Assembly (NCBI RefSeq): GCF_020921035.1
Contig: NC_063151.1
Span: 6,758,001-6,822,000, forward strand
From: Rhodamnia argentea
Taxonomy: Eukaryota; Streptophyta; Magnoliopsida; Myrtales; Myrtaceae
DNA: 64,000 nt
Reading direction: 5' to 3'
Each line of letters opens with the position of its first letter. The stretch's first letter is position 1. The notes under the pieces were generated by a model that saw only the letters and a program-made list of their open reading frames with translations, made no database searches and was not told the origin of the DNA. Positions 35,241-49,033 of this stretch are shown one piece after another. A program made the translations under genes and the position numbers.

Positions 35241-38200
35241 ACTTGCCGATACACACTACACAGCCAAGCACGACGAAAAAGGTCAAACCAAACTTTACAG
35301 AGGGAATTATGCAGAAGAAGCCATCTTGAAGGGGAAAAAAGGGCCAAAAGGAGTGTTTTTTTATCTTTATTTTTTTCTTTGGTAATTTGCTTTTATTTTG
35401 GGAAACACTTTCTAAATAATATTGTCATGATGGTACAATCTCAATCGTAAATTCATACATTATCATGACGTATTTTATATAAAGTATTAATTGATTTGAA
35501 GATTATATAATAAAAAATAACTAACAGTATTGTTACACTGAAGGTTAGCAATTTCCACTTATTTTAGGGGTTAAGTGAGAAAATGTGCAATGGCAAGTCC
35601 CTTTCCTTTATTCGCCGCCCACCCATCATTGTCAAAAAAGGGTCGTAGCTGCTGCAGCGATATTAGCTGCCAACTTGCTAAGTTATTGTGCCTGTGGGGT
35701 TCATCTACGCTCCCCACTTTATATGTACATGCAATATATAAATTGCCAAAATATAAAGTAATTCCTTCCACAAAACGATGACTGGCCATCAAGATGATAC
35801 GAGCACTCTCCCCCTCTCTAAAAAAAAAAAAAAAAAACACGTGGCATAGATTTTTTTTCACTTTTTTAAGTTAAAAACGTCGTTGATGAAATGCTCGATT
35901 TATGTTAAGATTCGGCATATAATCACAACTTAGCAAAACGTAGCAAGAAAGAAAAATCGAGACACGAGAATTTTATCCTAGAGGGTTACGTCCAAAGAAA
36001 GATTTCACTATAATTAACACATCACACTTCTCATTACATCACTCAATTACAAATGAAAAAGAGTATATATAGTAATAACTATTCATAAACCTAAATCCAA
36101 ACTACTAATGAAAAATTATGGATTTAAATCGTAAAAGTCCTATGGTGTTAAGGGAGCGCTATCCCCTTGAGAATCCCACCGAGACGGCTCTCCAGGACCC
36201 CCGCCCGCTCAACATGGAGTGGGACCCACTACTTTTCTATGGCAAGAGAATTTAAATTACACCCCAACAATTTACTCATGTTTTGAATTTATTTGCTCCT
36301 TTACTAAGTTATTAGTACAAATCTAAAGTGATTTATCAACTTTTGTCGGGTTGAGTTACTGACTATGTTACTGGTCTTCGATTCTTCTTTGAGTTATTTA
36401 TTGATATTTAATTATTTTTTACTATGATTCATCAACTTTTCTATTTGAACTGCCGATTTTTATTGGTCTTGTTTAACAGTACCTTACATTTACAAACTCC
36501 TTAATGTTTGCAAACTTTCGTTTGAGTGTCCTAGAAAAGTCATGAATGTACCATGTTTCTGGAAGATTCTGGGCTTTAATTAGAGTGACATACCGTCTCC
36601 TCAATTAATTTTACCGACTAATTTAAGGTTATTCATTTTATTTGAGTTACCTGCCAAGCTTATTTTTCATTTGACTATTTGCAACAACAACAAAAGAAGC
36701 ACGGAAAAGATATAGGTCTTGTACAAACCGTGACGTGCGAAACAAGTTTGTATTAATCTAGCAGGCTCTACACTTTGCCCAAATTTACACCTTCCCTTAA
36801 AAGCATAGCACGCATTTCCAACTTTTTTTTCTCTTTATTCTTTATTAACCAGACACATAAGTCGTTTTCCACGTGATCTTAATTAAGATATTTTCCGCCC
36901 TTACGCCGAAATCTTCGACATGGTTAAGCTCGATAAATCGGGATAAATGACGGCTTATCAGGTCTCGATCTTGGATCGATTAATTTAGTCGATTGACCTT
37001 TCCTTCTTTTGAATCTAGATGAAGAACCATGACGATGGCTTCAGGAGGGAAGGACTTAAATGGGAACAGCTTTCACGAACCGGTGGGAAAGAAGGCCCAC
37101 AAAGAAATGATTGTGTACTTGTCAACATTAACCCTCACAATGTCCTATTGTCCTCTGTCTGCATGTGCAATTGAACAAAGTACAGGGGAAAAGACGAATT
37201 TCATTCCCCTACCGGTAAAGATACCAAATTATACAACCACTTATTAGAATAATTAAATATTACATCACGTTTAATTGAAATTTAATGGCCAATGCATAAA
37301 GAGATAAAAGCATCGGGGATCTCTGAATCAGTGCAAACTGTACAATTAAATCTCTTGACTTTTCATTATAGGCAACCGTGGAACGATGTGAATCGCCGAA
37401 CGCTACTCCATTTGGTTCTATACACTTTCGTAGGATGTATTTTTCATTTATTGCAATGATTGGCCGACTATTTTGATCAATATAACCTCAATGATTATTC
37501 ATGCGTATCCCGTCGTGGGGTTGACACAATCAACGGTGGAGATTGACGCATCGTCCATCGTGGATGGACCATCCAATCTTTTCATTCCCGTCCCAAACAC
37601 CAATAACCAAAGCCATTTTCCATATAGCCTTTCTGCCTTCTCCTTATGTTTATAATTGGAAACTGTTGGCCCGACAATTTGATAGTACTGTCAATTATTT
37701 CTTGATCACGCGATCTCTCAATCAAAGAGTACTTCATGCAAAACACATGAAGATAGTGTATGTATTTACGATTGAAATTATACCGACTTTGACAGTACTG
37801 TTAGAAAAACATTTCTCCTTATAATTAGCTTCGTGTTATTCTCCTAATCCTCTCGTCTCTTAATTAAGGCAAAATCTTTGGGGTTATTTATGGCCAAGGT
37901 ACCGTACCTGCGGCCTTGCAGCAAGCATCACTGATGAGTCCTGTAGACCCCAAGGCAACATAAATGGGGCTGCCAGAAAATGAATGCAATTCAATTATCA
38001 ATATCACGAATTCAAGGATGTTTTTTCGGTAGATATCCTTGAATATCGAAACGCTTTTTGTTTTCCTTGGTGGGTGGTAGTCGATCAATTGGCTGATCAA
38101 AGAGATAATTGTTGCTGTACCGTTTATTGTTGCTCTACTAGGTCTTACTATAGTCGACGAGACCGGTGTCGGAACTCGGACTAGAAGACGTCCGCAACTA

Positions 38201-41200
38201 GAAAGATGGAACTCCTTTCGTTTCTTTACCTGTTAGCATCGAGATAGAAACTTGAGAATTAGTTCTCAAGAAAGTGAATGCTGGCTGGCCGGCAAAGGTA
38301 TTGCCGAGCCTTTCGTTCCGAACTTTTGAGGGTTCACTTGGGCGCCCGAGATGAATCGACCTAGCTGCAACAGATGATCAGCAAAATCGTTAGAAAGGTT
38401 CGTTAGATGATCACTAATCAGACTCCGGGTTGTGAGTACGATATGAGCACAAAGAAGAAGAAGGTGGTTCTTACCGTGTGGTATGACGAACATTGACAAG
38501 AAGATTGCAGAAAGATATGCTTGTTCGTATCCTTTTCCTTGGCTCCTCTAAGAACAAGCCTGCAACCGTAGGGGCTCGTGATCCAATGTGATTTCTGGGG
38601 ACAGGCCGAAAAAGCAAAGGCAAAGCAAAGAGAGAGAGAGAACAGTCGTGAAAGAACCAAGGGCAGCGAGAGGACGAGACGCTTCTCGTCTTCTTGGCTT
38701 AGCTTTTCAAAAGCATTGAACCCCCAGCTTTTCTTTGCCCTTCATTATTTCCTTGCACATCAGATTCTACCCCACCAACATGCTCTTGTCTTCAATTAGG
38801 TTCCGCGACTTCACCTTGTAGAGGTTTTCATGTAAGATACAACTATCCTCGTTGATTTCGAGAAAATTTTCGAACCGAACTAATAAAGCTAAACCGTCAT
38901 TGGACTTTATTTGGTTTTAGTTCGGTTTAGTTTCAACTTCAACCATCTAAATTGTCGTCTGGGATTTACCTTTCTGTATCCAATGAACTGTTGCAAACAG
39001 CTGTGGTTGCGTTTAATTTCAACTTCAACCTTAAATTTTTTTGAGCCTAGTGGTCAAATGAACTTAAAGAGTTGAAGAGCTAGTGGTCAGGAAACGGGGG
39101 GAAGGAATTTTGGACGGTAGAGTAGATTCGGAGTCCAATTCGAGAGAACAACAAAACAATTCGTAAGATCTATATCTATAATAATGAACATTAAATGAAG
39201 CAGGTTTTCTCATGTGAATGGACACGTCACGTATGTCAAAAGAAGAAATTAACATATAACTTTGAAAGCTCTAGGTTTACCAGTGAAGTCCGAGGCAAAT
39301 TAATTATAAGGACCAAACCAAGTCGAAATTTGTCGAAATCAAAGTTCACTAAACCGAAACCAAAACATTATTGATGAACCGGAAAATCTCGGTATAGTTC
39401 AATTAAGATTTCTCATTATCTTTTGTTTTTCAGGAAAAATTTACTCCTACATAATGTTCATTCTGAATGATGATGTTTCTGTGAAGGATGAAGATTATGA
39501 AAAATTCTCTTTGCCCCCTTTTTTTGTCTTCTTGTTGTAGACATGGATAACTACTAGTGTATTTCCATATCCTTGTGTGGGTACAGACAGACGTATACAC
39601 GTAGGGTTTTATATCCAGCTGTGATTTGGGTATCTATGCTTTGATATTCTTGCCATGCATATCCATCGTCCATGTATGACCTTGACCCACCCGCCAAAAG
39701 GGTTTCACGCGCGAGGACGATGGCGATGGTGCAATCAATGCCCGTCTCTGTCAAAATTGGAAAATCGCTGGACAATTTGGCCTTGGGTTGGGGCGTAGCT
39801 TGCGATATACTCTGCAAATCCTTTCGCGTCAAATGCCATTTGTCTTGTCTTGCTTTTGTTGTCATGGTTTGGACATTTCTTTTCTAGGTGCTGTCAATTC
39901 CCACGCTCGAGAGAGAGACAGAGACAGAGAGACGTGCATATAATTTCCATGAGAACCAAGTAATAATACTAAAACCCTAGAAACACAAAAGAGAAAAGAA
40001 AAAGAAGAAGAGGAGAGACAAGCATATGCAATGTGAATGTCCATGATGATGGTGGAATTGATTGAATCGGTGGGGTCCTGCTCTTGCTTTGTTTTGACAG
40101 GGAGATTGAGGGGCCGAGTGGGGTTGGATGGCATCTTCTTGGACGGTGATCTCTAGGGTTTCTCCTCTCTCTCTCTCTCTCTCTCCTCGTTAAGTGAAGG
40201 AGACAAAGACGAGCATGAACTTGCCTGCCCGCCTTCGATATACAACCACATAGGTAAAAATAAGTCCCAAGTCCTCGTTAGACCTGTCGAATTAGTCATA
40301 AACCCATTTCTTAACCCGTAAATAATAGACAAGGTTGTTATATGAATTAATTATATCCAATAAATGGATTTAAACATAATATAAATATTATTTTTTGTCA
40401 AAAAACATAATATAAATATTAAATGAGTCATAAATGGATTTACTGCTTACTTAGATCCTAGTTCATCTCTACGACTATCTCTTCATTCTCTTTCGCCCTC
40501 ACTCGATCTCGCCTTCACTTACTCCACACTCTCGCCTCAATTTGGATATGATTTTTTCTATATTAGATTAATTATGAAAATGTTTTAAAAATATGGATTG
40601 GGTCGGGTATGGATTAGGTACGTGTCGGGTTGGGTATTTGTCACTATATTGGAATTACAACAATTTGGTCATAAGACGGTTAAATGAGTCTGTTCGAGTC
40701 GGACAATTTCTAACCCGACCCACCCATAATCCTCGTACGATCAATTCAATAATGATTGAGTATAGAGTAACTTCTTAACCATCAAACCGTTCGTGCGCTG
40801 AGATATAGATGATCTATCGATCACGTATAGATCGACTTTGCTGCTATAAAAGGCATGTCATAGGGTTTCTTTTTACATACTTTGAAAAGGTTTTCTCTCA
40901 TAAGGGCGGTTTTCGGTCACCCGATCCCGACATGGTATCTAGGTTTTATTCCGGATCGAATATTTCCAAGAAACCAGTTAATTATGTCACTCGCTCTCGT
41001 AACCAATGCTTTTCGCTTCCATGGCGTCTCTGTAACGTACTAGAAAAACAACTCCCGACTCGAACAATTGGAACTTCGCTGTCGAAACACGTGAAGTTAA
41101 TTCTCTATGTGAGGCAATGGATGACATAAGGAGAGAAAAAGTAGGTCGTTTTCCAGGGAGATACTGATCTCTTCGATATAACTACAGTTTGCTGACTCAA

Positions 41201-44200
41201 TCCGACTCCCATGCATGATACGAAAATGCTAAAGCAAACCGATCGCTATTTGCTGACTCGATCCGACATCCCCCCACAAAATACGACCTTCAGGACATGA
41301 TTGATTAGAAATCCATTATTCTCGGAGCGTCCGACAAGTAACATCCCATTGAATGCTTTATATGTACGAGGTACCAGTGAATTCATCGGTCCTATGCATA
41401 ATCATCCTTTATTAGAAAGAAAACTGTTTTGGAAAAGAAAATTGATTATGTAAATATTTTTGGGTGACTGAATGACTAATAATCTCTTTTGGATCGAGAA
41501 AAAATAAATAATAATTAATAAAAAATTATTGTGAGGTCCACTTTTTAAAAAAAAATTATGGCTTACGGGGTACTTTTAATCTCACAATCACCCGAAAACT
41601 GTTATGTTAAAATTATCATAATGTGATCTATATTAATTGAGATTGATAGATAGGTTGGTATGTTAAAGTATGATATATATTCTTAATTACCTATAATATG
41701 GGCTAACTAGTGTGAGTCTAGTTAGTCCTAGCCCGTGATGAGAGGGCCCGCATCGAAACCTCTATAAAAGGTAAAAGTCTCCCATCTAGCCATTTGTTAC
41801 AGAAATTCAGAATGTACTATTTCATTCTCGTGGTGGTTTTATCATCGGTCAGCAATGATCAAAAAGGAATTGAGGGAAAGGCTTGTTCCGAGAATCGTCG
41901 TTGTTTCGCTTCAAGTCATAATAGATTCCAAATCAAGTTTTGCGCCAATCCTCTTTTCTCAATTCATGTATCGTGTTTCTCATTCCGGTTATAGCTATCT
42001 AAGGCGTGCCCCGTTTTCGTGGCCTAACATGTTATACTAGCAAAGCCCTTCCGAAAAACCATTTTTCGACTTTTTTTTTTTATGTTTTTATAACTGAAAG
42101 CTAACCGATCTACGTAAACGTTTTCCATGGACTAAAAAAAAAACGAGCTTGGATCAAATAAAAAACGGCTTCCCTTCACGGCAAGAAGGAAATCGCTTTC
42201 TCTCAATTACCAAACAAATGAAAAGTAATCATTTTTTTAGATGATTTTCATGAAAATTATTTTCCTTTATCGTGAAATTTTCAGTGAAACAAATGGATCC
42301 TTAGTTTTATTTTATTTTTTGGCAACAATAGGCCGTGGCCATCACTCTAGTGAAATCAACAAGTTTTCTCACGAAAAAAGAGCCCGCTCCTCCAAAACCA
42401 CTAAACTACGGGCTTAACTTTGGTAAGTTGACCATGATGAATTAGGACACGCCCGTCTCTTTTACGAACCGACATGTGACGACATTTTCAATACGCTCCA
42501 ACGCACGAAATCGGTGATAATCAATGCTACTAGCGGAGCATATAGAGCAGCCTATGGCCCTATAGGCAAAGCCGGACGGGAAGCCCTAAATCCTGTGCCC
42601 TAAACTAATTGATTCGGACAATAGAAAGATTACTAGCCTGTCACATCATTTTTGAACCGGGGAAGCAGGGGGTATGTGAGTTAAGGTCAAAACTTTTCTT
42701 TCTTAATTCGACATGATACATCGAAAACACGCGAAGGCTTGATTTTTTTTTTTTTCATAGGATCCACGGTCGAATTGGGCCGGTTGATGCTGTGTTTTGG
42801 GCTCTAGGAAATTTCGGGGAGCCACATGTCCATGCCCAGTCCATGCCATCTACGATCCAGGCCCATTATCCATTTCAATATCTTCGAGAGTCAATTGGAT
42901 CATCCGAGCAAACACTCAAAATCGTCTTCAAATCGGAGGAAGTGGATACTCGGCCCGTCAAACGGGTGATTGGATTGAGTTTTGGTCGGATTGAAAATGA
43001 ACCAATTCAAATTGGTCTATTTATATCCACTGCAAATTCAGCTACGTGATATCGATTCGACTCGTACCCAACCTTATCCTACTCCACCCGGAATCTATAT
43101 TTAATAAATTTTCTTCTTAAATTGTTGCTTTTGAAGAATTAACAGCTTTTTGACCAAAAAAAGAAAAAAAAAGAAAAGGATAGCTCCATATATTAATTTG
43201 TGTTGAAAATAAGCTACTCTGACCCGCTAGCATTAATCTTTTTTAGGCTTTAATTTTCAAAACTCATTTCTGACCTATATTTTGAGTTTAGGGCGATCCA
43301 TTTAAATCAATGTAAGCCATCAAATGGGTTTGGGACTCATTTTGGTAGCTCTATTGAATACCTAATCCCTTAAAAACGGGAAAATGCATTTAATTTTTTA
43401 CTTTACGCATCACCAAGAAACATCTTAATTTCTGCGACGCTATAAGGAATGATTTACTTTCTTGTCGGTTGGCTTGTTGACACATGAGAAAGTTTGATCA
43501 CAAGATAAATTATAATTTATGCTATGAAAAATGACAAACTTGTATACCTATGATAAATTTACCCATAATTAATTTTTTTACCATAAAAAAATTCCAAAAT
43601 GGTACAACAATGACAAATTTACTCTCCGTTGATTTCCGTTAAATTGAATTGTTATCATGAAAACCTCCCAACTGATACACCCATGACAAATGGATAATAA
43701 AAATCATAAATTAATATACCTATCAATTATCACGTGTCATCCAACTTAGTAATTTGATAGTAAAATTTAATAAAAATAAAGGAATGATAAATTTATTATA
43801 GATGTACCGATTTGGGGTTTTGGTGGTCAAAAATTTAATTTGAAATAAATTTATTATATATGTGTCGATTTGAAGTTTTTCGTAATATTAATTAACGTAA
43901 TAAATTATAAGAGTGTATGTTGCCCATAATATCTATAATTTTTCTGAACGACATTTTTCCGAGCAATTTTTTCCCATCGACAAACGACAGGACAGAACAT
44001 CGAACACGTAGACCGCAGACCATCCAACGACCAAAATCATGGCTTGCGTTGATACGAATCATCCTAAAACCCCCTCGCATCATCTTTCTCAAATCGATGT
44101 CCAAGTTCGAAACCTCTCTCCACCACCAAAGCAATCAGCTCAGAACAGTCTTAAAAAGCTTCGTTCTCCATTTTCACACCCGTTCCTCATCCCCTCTCTC

Positions 44201-44300
44201 CCTTTGTCTCGCTCTGTCCCTCGCGTTTGGATAACAAAGCAAGCGAGCGCTCGCTGAACGAGCCGGGTGACTCCTGAACAGACCCAAGTGTCACACAGCC
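35241..44300. other. Long intergenic stretch without a supported gene
   Basis: About 9 kb, mostly AT-rich with scattered poly-A/T runs, (CT)n at 40166-40187 and GA tracts at 39908-39933. The block 43490-43880 has inverted similarity (gacaaacttgtatacctat and aaatttattatagatgtacc) and resembles another MITE. Short open frames here (for example 38266-38660 minus, 39554-40134 minus, 39672-39887 plus) show no recognisable domain. The last ~300 bases hold the FtsH promoter and leader. Confidence 0.5.
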
Positions 44301-47172
44301 ATGTCTGCGGCTCCAAATCCATTGCTTTCTTCGAGTTTCTATGGCGACAGAGTCTTGCTCTGTCCTCCTACTCCTAAAACCACGAAATCGTCCCTTAACT
44401 CGCAAATTTTCAGGAGAAAGTTCCGGGCGACCCAATCCGTCTTGAATAGCGATGTGCCCAATTTGGCGCGGTTGAAGTCCGCGCAATCCAAGGCGACTCT
44501 GGCCGCTCTTCTCTTCGCTTCTTCGATAGTCCCACAGGCCGGAGCCGCCGATGCTCCTAATCTGCCAACTCCTCCGCCGGTAGTGGAAGCGCAACCCACG
44601 AAGCCGAGCCCCTCTGATGCGTCGCCGTTCGCGCAGAACCTGCTTCTGACGGCCCCGAAGCCTCAGGCCTCTGCTTTGTCGGACCTTCCGGAGGGAAGTC
44701 AGTGGCGGTACAGCGAGTTCTTGAACGCGGTGAAGAAGGGGAAAGTGGAGAGGGTGAGGTTTAGCAAGGACGGCTCTGCCCTCCAGCTCACCGCCGTCGA
44801 CGGCCGACGGGCCGCCGTGATTGTCCCCAACGACCCGGACCTCATCGACATCTTGGCGATGAATGGGGTCGACATTTCGGTCTCCGAGGGAGATTCAGGT
44901 AATGGGTTGTTTGCCTTCATTGGGAATTTGCTCTTTCCTTTCCTTGCTTTCGCTGGACTGTTCTTCCTGTTCCGCCGAGCTCAGGGCGGTCCAGGCGGGC
45001 CTGGCGGGCTCGGTGGCCCCATGGATTTTGGGAGGTCCAAGTCCAAGTTCCAGGAAGTGCCGGAGACTGGTGTTACGTTTGCTGATGTAGCTGGGGCTGA
45101 TCAAGCCAAATTGGAATTGCAAGAGGTGGTTGATTTCTTGAAGAACCCTGATAAGTACACAGCTTTGGGGGCTAAAATCCCCAAAGGTTGTCTTCTTGTC
45201 GGCCCTCCTGGAACCGGGAAGACCCTTTTGGCAAGGGCGGTGGCTGGTGAAGCTGGTGTGCCGTTCTTCTCATGTGCCGCATCCGAGTTTGTGGAGTTGT
45301 TTGTGGGTGTCGGTGCTTCGAGAGTTAGGGACTTGTTTGAGAAGGCGAAGTCCAAAGCGCCTTGCATTGTGTTCATTGATGAGATTGATGCGGTGGGGAG
45401 GCAGAGAGGAGCTGGTCTTGGAGGAGGGAATGATGAGAGAGAGCAAACTATCAATCAGCTATTGACTGAGATGGATGGTTTCTCGGGGAATTCAGGTGTC
45501 ATAGTATTGGCAGCTACGAACAGGCCAGATGTTCTTGATTCAGCTTTGTTGAGACCTGGGAGGTTTGATCGACAGGTTACCGTGGACAGGCCTGATGTTG
45601 CTGGACGAGTAAAGATCCTTCAGGTTAGCTATATTACTACTTCATTTAGTTGGCATGTCTATATGAGATACCGTATCAAATGTTGCGGTAGCTACAATCA
45701 AGTATTTTCAGGACTTGAAGGCGGTGATATGAGTTTTGAAGAATTGAGGTTCAATGGCTTTGAGTAACATGAATGGTGTTGCCTGTTTATTTTGCTTCGG
45801 TAGTGTAGTTGAATTGCCAAAATTGAATAATTTAGGTGAATCAGCTGTAAAGTTTTACTGAACACCTTTTGAGCCTTAGTCTGGAATTGAACTCAGTTTA
45901 CTATCAAGCAGTTTCCTGATTGAGCTCCCTTTTATCGCAGGTGCATTCTCGAGGAAAGGCACTTGCAAAGGATGTTGACTTTGAAAAGATTGCGAGGAGA
46001 ACTCCGGGTTTCACTGGGGCTGATTTGCAGAATCTGATGAATGAAGCAGCCATTCTTGCAGCAAGGCGCGACCTCAAAGAAATCAGCAAAGATGAAATAT
46101 CCGATGCTCTGGAGAGAATTATAGCTGGACCAGAAAAGAAAAATGCTGTTGTCTCAGAAGAAAAGAAGAAGTTGGTTGCTTATCATGGTATACATGGCAA
46201 CAACCTTTTCTTTTACCAGTTTTATCCATCCACTGTAATGTAGTTATGGCTGTTGATGGTATGATGACAATTTTGCAGAGGCTGGGCATGCTTTAGTTGG
46301 TGCGCTGATGCCTGAATATGACCCTGTGGCCAAGATATCCATCATACCCCGTGGCCAAGCTGGAGGTCTTACCTTTTTTGCTCCAAGTGAAGAGAGACTC
46401 GAGTCTGGGCTGTACTGTAGAAGCTACCTCGAGAATCAGATGGCTGTTGCACTCGGTGGAAGGTTAGCTCTAAATACTTGACCTCGTGATTGACCAGTGA
46501 ATGAATGAGCCTAATTAAGACTCTTACCGGTTGAAAAGATATTATGTTGCTGTAGTGAAGATCTGTGGTATGCTTTGGTGATGTGAGGAAAATATATGGA
46601 GATTGAGCAATCTGGTCTCTCTTTGATGAAGCTGCTAATTTTAATGACTGGTCCGCAATTCTATTATGCAGGGTTGCTGAGGAGGTGATTTTTGGAACAG
46701 AGAATGTTACAACAGGAGCTTCCAACGACTTCATGCAAGTTTCTCGGGTGGCGAGGCAGATGGTTGAGAGGTTTGGCTTTAGCAAAAAGATCGGGCAAGT
46801 AGCCATCGGTGGACCTGGTGGAAATCCCTTCTTGGGTCAGCAGGTGTGCATGCTCATTGAAGCAATTTCATTGTCAGGGCTTACATAGTTATCTAGTATT
46901 GCCTTTAACCTACCTGAATCACGCTGAGACCTATAATATTTGATATGCAGATGTCTACCCAGAAAGATTATTCGATGGCAACTGCAGATGTGGTAGATGC
47001 AGAGGTTAGGGAATTAGTAGACAGGGCTTATACGAGAGCAAAACAGATCATTACCACCCATGTCGACATTCTCCACAAGCTTGCTCAACTCCTTATAGAG
47101 AAAGAAACTGTCGACGGGGAAGAATTCATGAGCCTCTTCATCGATGGAAAAGCCGAGCTGTTTGTTTCTTAA
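44301..47172 (+). CDS. FTSH1: Chloroplast thylakoid AAA+ metalloprotease FtsH, type A (FTSH1/FTSH5-like; 5 exons)
   Basis: ATP-dependent zinc protease of the thylakoid membrane that degrades damaged photosystem II D1 protein; type A subunits work in a hetero-hexamer with type B (FTSH2/8). Exons 44301-45623, 45941-46187, 46279-46462, 46672-46843 and 46951-47172 join in frame to 715 residues, the family length. Visible: a Ser-rich chloroplast transit peptide, then a hydrophobic segment near 65-85; the luminal block [20 protein letters not shown]; a membrane helix at about 203-225; [19 protein letters not shown] linker; Walker A GPPGTGKT near 300-308; Walker [10 protein letters not shown] near 355-363; the second region of homology [19 protein letters not shown]; the zinc-binding HEAGH at about 523-527, built across the exon 2/3 junction; and a conserved C-terminus. 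Assignment to FTSH1 rather than FTSH5 rests on memory and is uncertain. Confidence 0.95.
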
Positions 47173-48390
47173 TTTTGTTTATAGTAGTTTGCAGATAAAA
47201 ATCAGAAATTCACTCTTAAGTTCCTTATACCTTGTACACATTGATGACCACTTTATCATTTCTTTTGACATAAATCAGAAACAATAGCATTCAGAAAAGC
47301 ATCTCTTTCCTATATGACATTGTGTATTATTGAATGAGATCTGAATATCCCGTCTTTTGAAGCATGAGCACCATGAAGATTGCCCTCTGCAAGCTCTATT
47401 ATATCAGCACAAGAATGTTGTTTGTTCACATGGTCCTTGAAAATGTGCTGGAGACATAAACTCTAAGTGGTCTCCTCTATCAGCTATTCACATTCAATTT
47501 GCAGCGTAGAGAGAGAAAGAGAGAGAGAGAGAGAGGGACGGGAGGAAGCTAAGGGGCATGGTGAGAGCACCAAGTGCAAAAGATACACCATGCATCGCCC
47601 GAAGCGATTGCACTTGCCTCACCAGCAAGGCACTGTGCACCATCATGTGGTAATGAAGTGTCCCACAAATCTCCCAGTCTGCTTCGATTCTTCATATCCA
47701 TGTTTCTTACTCGTGTTTGTAGTCCTCACCTGTCTCCTTGTCTTGTCTCTTGAACTCGGCCATTGATTCATTGTTGTTGCTTCGAAAGGGAAATTAATTT
47801 CGAGCCGAGCGATGGGTCTTAACAAAATCTCTCTACATCTAATTGTGAGAATGAATCGTTGTTCCAGTTTCATAGAAAAGCAACTGGCGTGATGGTTCTT
47901 GCAATTTCATTGAATTACTACTTGCAGTAACAGAGCTTAAGGTGGAGCTCGTGGCTTAGTTTCATGTTTAAATTGGCCATTTGAGTGCTCAGCCAAGAAA
48001 TGCCATAGTGGAATTGATCTCTAGACTTGTAATTGCAATTGACTACAGACTTTCGCAAGTTTCTTTGTTACTGGAAGGACAGAGACTGGAAGCTGCTGGC
48101 GGTCAAGTCTGAGTGCGCTGGTAGTTTGGTTAGACTTGCATGATGATTTTCGCTCTGCCAATGATTACTTCGGAATGCACAGGTACATAGAAATCGAGCG
48201 ATTTGTATTATTGTCGCATGCGTCATGAAGATATGCTCTCCTCCTCCTGGATGTGGCAGTGTTCTTATGCCTCACCGGATGAAGATTGAATTAATGTCAG
48301 CAGATCTTACTAAAATTTGACATTTAGGTTTTGGGTCCTGTCCAGAGCTAAGGAGGATGGCCCTGCAGAGTTGGTAACTCTGAAGTTTAG
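47173..48390. other. FtsH 3' flank, no further gene
   Basis: Contains the FtsH 3' UTR and a (GA)n tract at 47509-47536. A moderately paired hairpin (about 47560-47630) was considered as an RNA gene and not accepted. No recognised coding region. Confidence 0.5.
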
Positions 48391-49030
48391 TGGGTGCATG
48401 GCAACAATTCTACTTTTCTGTTTCTATTCCAAACCTATATTTGAAATATGTTAGGAACAAAAACTCGTTTGGTAATGTACTTCTATTTTTCTATTTCTGA
48501 AACAAAAATTTGTTCCACAAATAGATTTGGAAGGGAAATCAAAAATAAAAAATTTTAGTTTCTCGGAGAAATAGAAATAAAAAACAATAACCCCTCACTT
48601 TTTTCCAAGTACTCGCTGTTGGCCACAGTAGTGACCACCGCCGGCCACCGCCGCCAACCATTGTCCTTGGTCGCCCCGTCGCCGCCGGCCGCCGCCGACC
48701 ACCACCCGCCGCCACCGCCTACCGCCACCGACCCTCCACCGCCACCAACCTGCGCCAAACATCGCCACCCTCCGCTGGCCGCTGCCACAACCACCTCCGC
48801 CAACAGAGTAAAAAATAAATAATAATTTTTTTATTTTCTTTAAATAGTAAATAATTTTTAGAAGTGGAAATTTTCAACTGTTGTCAAATAAACTTCTGTT
48901 CCAGGATCAGAAATTTTATATCGTTATCAAACACATTTTTTTTGCTAAAAAACTCACCCAAAAACAGAAATAGAAAATCTATTTCTAATCAGAAATCTAT
49001 TTCTGGAACAGAATGGTTGTCATGCACCCC
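48391..49030. mobile_element. Tourist-like MITE, 640 bp, element 3, with CCG-rich core
   Basis: Inverted ends TGGGTGCATGGCAACAATTC and GAATGGTTGTCATGCACCCC are related to those of elements 1 and 2. Flanked by TAG on both sides (48388-48390, 49031-49033). The core 48635-48790 consists of CCGCCG/CCACCG repeats with low-complexity open frames on both strands. Subterminal blocks with atttctaatcagaaatct-like palindromes are shared with element 2. Confidence 0.8.
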
Positions 49031-49033
49031 TAG

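Noticed and set aside
36160..36240. GC-richer block with ccgagacggctctccaggac, considered as a transposon end or RNA gene
   Set aside because: No inverted partner, no foldable tRNA or snRNA, no repeat in the window.
38266..38660. Minus-strand open frame beginning with a hydrophobic, signal-like segment (receptor-kinase-like look)
   Set aside because: Two different frames, no domain, no continuation into kinase or wall-associated motifs downstream.
47556..47640. Hairpin with GGTGAG...CAAGTGCAA pairing to TTGCACTTGCCTCACC, considered as a microRNA precursor (miR408-like)
   Set aside because: The stem has a 5-base bulge and only 15 paired bases, and the sequence matches miR408 too poorly to call.
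48555..48822. Ala/Pro/Gly-rich open frames on both strands
   Set aside because: Same artefact from the CCG core of MITE element 3.
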